64,000 bases of DNA from the NCBI RefSeq assembly GCF_932276165.1, contig NC_064009.1:7192001-7256000 (forward strand), in the 5' to 3' direction. The position numbers and the translations under genes are program-made. The notes beneath the pieces were generated by a model that was not told the origin of the DNA, did not search any database, and was given only the letters and a program-made list of their open reading frames with translations. Below, in pieces: positions 58,219-64,000 of the stretch; position 1 is the stretch's first letter, and each line of letters opens with the position of its first letter. Source of the stretch: Plutella xylostella. Lineage: Eukaryota > Arthropoda > Insecta > Lepidoptera > Plutellidae.

Positions 58219-59646
58219 CTCTCTCTCAGCCTTCTGTAGTCCACTGTTGGACATAGGCCTCTCCTAACGATCGCCACCCCAAACGGTCACCCGCCATCTG
58301 CATCCAGCGGCTTCCCGCTACCTTCCGCAGATCATCAGACCAACGGGTTGGGGGGCGACCGACACGCCGTTTGCCGACACGGGGTCTCCACTCCAGAACC
58401 TTTCTACTCCAGCGGTCGTCGGCTCTGCGGGCTACGTGGCCAGCCCATTGCCACTTCAGCGTGCTAATCCTTTTGGCTATGTCGGTAACTTTAGTTCTCT
58501 TGCGGATTTCTTCATTACGAATCCTATCTCGCAGGGACACGCCTAACATAGCCCTTTCCATAGCACGCTGAGCAACTCTGAGCTTGTGGATAAGCCCTTT
58601 GGTGAAGCACCACGTCTCGGCTCCGTAAGTCATCACTGGCAACACGCACTGATTGAAAACTTTTGTTTTCAGACACTGAGGTATGTTTTCAGTGAAGATG
58701 TGTCGTAATTTCCCGAACGCTGCCCATCCGAGTTGGATTCTACGAGCTACCTCTTTATCGAAGTTGGATTTACCTAATCGGATCACTTGTCCTAGGTAGG
58801 GATACTGATCGACAACTTCGATGGTGACACCTCCTACAGTTACGGGCGATGATGAAACATGTTCGTTCGACATGACCTTTGTCTTGTCCATGTTCATTTT
58901 CAGCCCAACTTGTTTAGAGGCATCATTGAGGTCTGTGAGCATTTCGCCTAACTCCTCCAGCGTTTCCGCCATAATAACTATGTCATCAGCAAATCGTAGA
59001 TGAGAGATATATTCGCCATTGACGTTAATGCCTAGTCTTTTCCACTCTACAAGCTTAAAAACATCTTCCAGTGCACAGGTGAACAGTTTCGGAGAAATAA
59101 CATCTCCCTGTCTCACGCCCCTTTGCAACTGGATCGGTTTTGTGCTATGTTCGTGTAATCGAACTGACATTGTGGCAGCATTGTACATACATCTCAACAC
59201 CTCGATATAGCGATAGTCTATATGGCACCGCTGAAGGGATTGAAGCATCGCCCAGAGCTCAATAGAATCAAAGGCTTTCTCATAGTCCACAAACGCTAGA
59301 CATAAAGGTAGATTATACTCCTCGGTCTTCTGTATAACCTGCCGAAGCGTGTGTATATGATCTATGGTACTATAGCCTTTTCGGAACCCGGCTTGTTCGG
59401 GTGGCTGGAAGTCGTCGAGTCTTTGCTCGAGACGATTCGTAATAACTCTCGAAAACAGCTTGTACACATGGCTCAGAAGTGCAATGGGTCTATAATTCTT
59501 CAATAGGGCTTTGTTGCCTTTCTTGAAGAACAAAGTCACTACACTTCTGCTCCATGCCTCCGGGCTTGTGCCTTCGAGTATGACGGAATTAAACAGCCTC
59601 CGAAGTGCTATTAAAATCGGTCTACCGCCGGCTTTCAGAAGTTATT
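58219..59646 (-). mobile_element. Second 5'-truncated RTE-type LINE
   Basis: Flanked by the 9-bp duplication ATTCAACTT (58210-58218 and 59647-59655). On minus it ends with the stop codon followed only by a short (GA)n run. The endonuclease and N-terminal half of the reverse transcriptase are missing. It differs in sequence from the LINE at 34716. Confidence 0.9.
58226..59640 (-). CDS. RTE-clade reverse transcriptase, C-terminal two thirds
   Basis: Open without a stop from the truncation point; the first ATG in frame is at 59539 but the frame reads from about 59640 (LLKAGGRPILIALRRLFNSV). Reverse transcriptase blocks: KNYRPIALLSHVYKLFSRVI, QPPEQAGFRKGYSTIDHIHT, FVDYEKAFDSIE, GVRQGDVISPKLF, the catalytic LRFADDIVIM and YLGQVIR. 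The ending has WQWAGHVARRADDRW and GRPPTRWSDDL, as in the other RTE copy. Cannot move by itself because the endonuclease is gone. Confidence 0.9.
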
Positions 59647-59655
59647 ATTCAACTT

Positions 59656-61235
59656 AGTTATAGGTATTTAAAGAAAAGTTCTAATTTAAAGTTGCAATAG
59701 CGTGAATTATATTAATGTTTAGATGCGATTGCGAGTCATGCCACAAAATAGCCACGACTCATGAAATTGCATGACACTAATCCGAAACTTCGTCCATCGT
59801 CAAGCTAGAAGTAGTAAAAATAAGTTATTGAACTAGGCTACATATAAGTTATGATGATTACTAGGCGGCGTAAAGCTAGCCGCACTTTCTGATTGTAGCT
59901 GCACGGTGTGATTTCTAATTTATCCGGTCGACAGTCGAACAGCGAAATGGCAGAAACACCATCACTAATTCGCGTAACGCGCTTATTAGCCCAAAACCGG
60001 TCGATGCAGCGATCCAATGTATATTTCATCCGAAATTAGAGGCCGCTTCTGAATAATTAAACGGTATTTGTGAGGCCCGCCGCGGTGCACGAATAATTGC
60101 GCAAGGATGCAAGCCGCTCTCGGTTTCATCATTTATGTTGTTTTAGCATGTGTGTAGGTATTATAAGGTAATGGTAGCAATAGCAATTAAAGAAACGAGT
60201 GACACGAGTGTAATCTCCAAAGAGGTAGTTAGAGGACTCAGAGGTAACTAGCGAGCGTCAGTCGCTTATCGTAGTAAGAAAATTAATCTTTTCGCCGTTG
60301 TATTTTAAAAATACCTTATTGATCATCTAAAAAGGAAGTATCGCCCACTTTCGTATTGTAAAGATTATCTGTAAAATCTGTTTTAGATACAAAACTTTCA
60401 ATCTTCGGTCGTCGATTTAAAATTTAAATCATATCAGTCCGAGACTGTATCTCGAGACGATATCATCGGACCTTAATGTTTTATTGATGAGTTCTTTGAT
60501 ACTGTTTGCCTCGAATATTTTAAAACGGTTTCAGTATGATAGCATATACATATCACTTATTTTGAAGATATTTACCCCCGAATTCATAGACCGTATTGTA
60601 CCTGACTAGTTATACATTGTTAAACAAATACACAAACCTCATTGTTTAATTACACGATTACTGTAAAGTAATGGTTTTAAAAGAGTTGAGGTACTTATTT
60701 TCTGACTCCGTGACGCGTAGTCAAGATGAGCCACGGGTAAGCTAGTATATTACTTACCTGAATTTATTTTTATTAATTTTAGACAAATTTTAATGTAATA
60801 ATTTATTTATAATCAGATTTTTAGTTTTCCTTTAATAAATTCATAATGAGTAAATTCAGTATTTCTGTAATGAACTTTGGGCAGGCACAGTCAAAAAGCC
60901 TTTGATCGTGGATGAGCTGTGTTTCTTTGAGAGCTTACGAGAACTTATGTTAGGTATGTTTATACTTTGGTTTCAAAGGTTGAGAGGATTTACGGTGTAC
61001 TGTCACATGAAATAACATTGTGAAATTGAACCCCTTTCCATTCAGGGGTGATTATAATATGTACTAGACGTGATACAGTATAAAATCACTACAAAATCAA
61101 AAGCTAGTACGCAACTACCCAGTAAACTTTACTGAAATGCATAGCTGGATTGCACAGGAGTCATTTGACGAACTGAGAGTCCTTATTTTGAATGAAGCCA
61201 AATATATACGTACAACTGTAGTACCTTTGATTTAC
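59656..61235. other. Gene-free stretch
   Basis: No supported gene. CCCCCGAATTCATAGACC at about 60577 recalls the ends of the 147-bp Harbinger MITEs but has no partner that I can find. Confidence 0.45.
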
Positions 61236-61238
61236 TTA

Positions 61239-61378
61239 AGCCGGGTCCACATTTTAATATTTTTTTTCCGTATGAGATATCTGGACGCCAAAATGACGTC
61301 AAATTAGCGATTATACGCGCCGACACTACGATACGGATATCTGGTACTGGGAAATGATATACCAATGTGGGCCTGGAT
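61239..61378. mobile_element. 140-bp MITE with TTA duplication
   Basis: Ends AGCCGGGTCCACATT and the complement of AATGTGGGCCTGGAT align over 15 bp; TTA on both sides (61236-61238 and 61379-61381). ATATC / GATAT words mark inner arms. Confidence 0.75.
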
Positions 61379-61797
61379 TTAGTAGTATCTATAGTCTTCC
61401 TGATCCATCACCATCGATATCCGACCTTCTTGTCATAAAGTGTCGCATGGCCCGTTGCAATGAAGATGTAACACATAAAGACGGAAAGGGGTTATATTTT
61501 ATGAGCACGACTCGTTGTGAGCGCAAATGAAACTATAATAAAATCACTATCATAAAAAAATATAAATTTTCTCCTTGGCATGAGCCATTTTACTATGCAT
61601 GTATTCTTCAGTAAACCCGTAATTGGACTATTTTGTAATCCTCCTTGCGACGAGCTTTAAGCTCCTTCGATTTAATTTAAAAATAATAACATTTCAGAGA
61701 TAAAAGCAAGTACTTACATAAATAATAATATAGGGAAACACCAGTTGCAGGTTGGAGCAATGTGTGCAGTTGTGCAGTGTTGCCACTCCACCCAGTA

Positions 61798-61996
61798 AGG
61801 CCCGGGTCTCCTATTTACTCCGTAGGTCGCGTCAAGTGTCACCGCCGTAGGCCGCGACGCGATGCTCATACATCTACGCGCCAAACGTCGGCGTGTGAGG
61901 GAGACCGCATCAGTACATTTCTATAGTGAGCATCGTGACGCGGCCTACGGCGTGACGTTGGACGCGACCTGCGGCGTAAATAGGAGACCAAGGCCT
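61798..61996. mobile_element. 199-bp GC-rich MITE with TA flanks
   Basis: Ends AGGCCCGGGTCTCCTATTTA and the complement of TAAATAGGAGACCAAGGCCT, with arms of about 60 bp (GTAGGTCGCGTC / GACGCGACCTGC; GTAGGCCGCG / CGCGGCCTAC). TA on both sides. Confidence 0.82.
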
Positions 61997-61998
61997 TA

Positions 61999-63095
61999 TA
62001 CCCCACACACGCTCGGATGTGTGTGATGTGAGCTTCAAGTTAAAATACGCTGCACAAATGAGCGCGGGTGTTTAGCTGACGTGTTTGTTTGCTTATTGGC
62101 GTGGGCACCACAAACTAGCGTTTAAACCGCCTTTGTGACTACAATAAACGTTTTTTTCGCATCAGCTTTTGCTTTGAATGCTTTTGCCATCGCTCGCTGA
62201 CGAACCTTGTGTTTATGGAATTCTGATGTTCGGTCAATGACCACGAGAAAGTCTAGGCATAATACACGTGTTTGCGATTAAGCTTTAGAAGGTGTTCTTT
62301 TAGTTTTATGATCTGTGTTTTCCTTACATAAGTTTATTAGACTTTAGACAATAAAGAAAATCGCCGCGAGTACTAAACCCAAATTTGGAAACAGCACTTA
62401 AAAAATCTTGTGATGATTGGATAATTCGATGGCGTATGTGTATCGTTTCTGAAGGAGCATAGTTTGAAGGTGATAAAATAAATTTGGATGAATAACAAAC
62501 ATTTTGTGTTTATTGATCTTTTCCAGATACTTTTTACATAGAATATATTATTGATAGATTATAATCTATCAATATCCTCAATTCACACTTGCCCACCGGA
62601 ATTATTCTCTGCATCTCTTCGTAAATAAAATGAACACCATTAAAATTATACCTTGATCTTTAATTCGGCGGAATTCTGACAGTTATCTACTTTTGACATG
62701 TCAGAGATCACAAACCTTTTTTGGCTGAGCCCTTTTTTCAATACGAGTCTGGAGGGCCACTACCAAAATCGAACGAACGAACAAGAGCTCGGCTCTATCT
62801 CGTTGTATTAAGCGTGCCAATTGCGTGACAATTCTTGTTCGTTTGTTCGTCGATTTAGAGAGTGACCCCCCTGAACATCTAAGTCTAAACTACTCTATAC
62901 ATTTTATTTGTTAGTGAATGTATCCATTTTATTAAGTGCGGTGCTCCAAATTAAAAGGGGATTTACCTACGGTAAGTAATAATTACGTCCCTTTACATCA
63001 CAAAAATAATATACTTAATTAAAGTATAAATTAATAAATAAATAAAAAATATAATTGATTATTAAAATATCTAATCGATTATTAAATAATAATAA
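61999..63095. other. Gene-free stretch
   Basis: No gene supported. An inverted pair AACGAACGAACAAGAGCTCG / GACAATTCTTGTTCGTTTGT at about 62770-62850 may be a small transposon relic. Confidence 0.45.
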
Positions 63096-63434
63096 GAGCG
63101 GTGGTAGCTCAGTCGGGTAAGCGCCCGCTTCTCACGCAAGAGATGCGGGTTCAAATCCCGGCGCTGACATGTACCAATGAGTTCTTTTAACTTAAGTACA
63201 ATGTATACCATCGCTCTTACGGTGAAGGAAAACATCGTGAAGAAACCTGCATATCTAGATTTAGCACATGTAGATAATGTGAACCCAGTGAACCCACCAA
63301 CCCGCAGTGGACCAGCGTGGTGGGAAATGGTCCAAGCTTAGGAAGGCAGTTTAGACCTTGGAGATATGCACAAAGGTTCCACTCGAGAGAGCCAGGTGCA
63401 GGTACTTACATCCCCAAAGAGAATAGAATAGAAT
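63096..63434 (+). mobile_element. tRNA-derived SINE, family A, second copy
   Basis: Starts GAGCGGTGGTAGCTCAGTCG (A box), B box GGTTCAAATCC, body with GGTGAAGGAAAACATCGTGA, and an (AGAAT)n tail. It matches the minus-strand copy at 13397-13743. The head looks like a tRNA, but the body and tail show it is a SINE and not a tRNA gene. Confidence 0.9.
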
Positions 63435-64000
63435 ATCTAATCATTATTAATACTAACCGATTATGATGAAACTGAGACTGCTCAATGTAAGCCATTAAAA
63501 AAAAAATAGTGGCAATCGGTTCAATCGTTTCGGAGATATGCGTGGACAAACATTATAAACATACCTACATCTATAAAATTTTGGAAATATATTTGTTTGT
63601 TGTGCAGTTCCAATAATCTTACATAAGTACATACGAGTATGTACCGAATAGAGAATCTTTTTTTTGAAATTGATTAAAAAGGTTTACTATCCCTGAATTT
63701 AGTAAGAAGTGATGCCAGCTAAAGAATAAAATAAAGTAATTAATATGAATTCGATACATTATCTGCCATTTTATTTTTTTATTGCCCAGAAATGGATCCA
63801 AATTTTTCTTTTTTTCGGTTAAGAGCTTTTTAAGTAGCATCACTTTTGAAATGTCAGAATTCCGTCGAATTAAAGATCCAGGTATAGTTCAGAGAATTAA
63901 GTATTTAAATCGGGCGTTTATAAAACCGCTTGTCTGTATGCCCCGGGCGTGTTGCGTGCACACATCAGCTGTTTGTCCGCCGGAGATTGGTGCATCGACG
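63435..64000. other. Right edge, nothing recognised
   Basis: AT-rich to about 63900, then more GC-rich (CCCCGGGCGTGTTGCGTGCA). No coding frame recognised. The change in composition could mark a promoter of a gene to the right, but this is a guess. Confidence 0.3.

Noticed and set aside
63096..63170. tRNA gene
   Set aside because: The A and B boxes are there, but the same head, body and AGAAT-repeat tail occur at 13397-13743 with a target duplication, so it is a SINE head.
1..64000. CRISPR array or prokaryotic operon
   Set aside because: No regularly spaced short repeats and no ribosome-binding sites; genes have spliceosomal introns throughout.

Overview
The window reads as nuclear DNA of an insect, almost certainly a moth or butterfly. 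Genes are split by short introns with GT-AG borders, every recognisable protein is a conserved eukaryotic housekeeping protein in insect form, and the spaces and introns are full of tRNA-headed SINEs, RTE-type LINEs and many small inverted-repeat transposons (MITEs). One repeat of about 210 bp, starting CTAGCTGTTCCCGCG, occurs four times and is of a kind common in Lepidoptera. Nothing prokaryotic, no CRISPR array and no rRNA or free-standing tRNA gene was seen.

Layout. 1-5.9 kb (minus): 5' part of the ribosome-export GTPase LSG1, running off the left edge. 7.0-9.5 kb (plus): a SINA/SIAH-like RING E3 ligase. 11.9-16.0 kb (plus): MCM-binding protein MCMBP. 17.4-18.9 kb (plus): RAB5IF/OPTI, a small ER membrane protein. 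20.2-22.5 kb (minus): OSGEP/KAE1, tRNA t6A synthesis. 24.4-31.2 kb (minus): PELP1/RIX1-like ribosome-biogenesis protein, 5' end unresolved. 31.8-32.6 kb (plus): phosducin-like protein PDCL, a single exon. 34.0-41.2 kb (minus): UBA2, catalytic subunit of the SUMO E1, with a 2.2 kb RTE LINE in its last intron. 42.6-44.7 kb (plus): a degenerate EF-hand protein. From 44.7 kb to the right edge no host gene is supported; this about 19 kb is intergenic or a large intron of a gene outside the window, packed with transposon remnants and one more RTE LINE.

The genes are not an operon and share no single pathway. Two (LSG1, PELP1) act in 60S ribosome maturation. LSG1/SINA, PELP1/PDCL and UBA2/EF-hand are head to head and may share promoter regions; RAB5IF and OSGEP are tail to tail around a palindromic poly(A) signal.

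Most interesting points: (i) a 27-nt PELP1 micro-exon whose 3' splice site appears to lie inside the terminal repeat of a 125-bp hAT-like MITE, with frame kept both before and after insertion; (ii) five otherwise unrelated MITEs that share a TWA target duplication and an ACA at positions 11-13 of the terminus, suggesting one common transposase; (iii) a three-level transposon nest with an intact empty-site copy 5.7 kb away; (iv) an 18-bp perfect stem covering an LSG1 5' splice site. No clearly new multi-gene system was found. All exon borders are from reading the sequence and have no transcript support.
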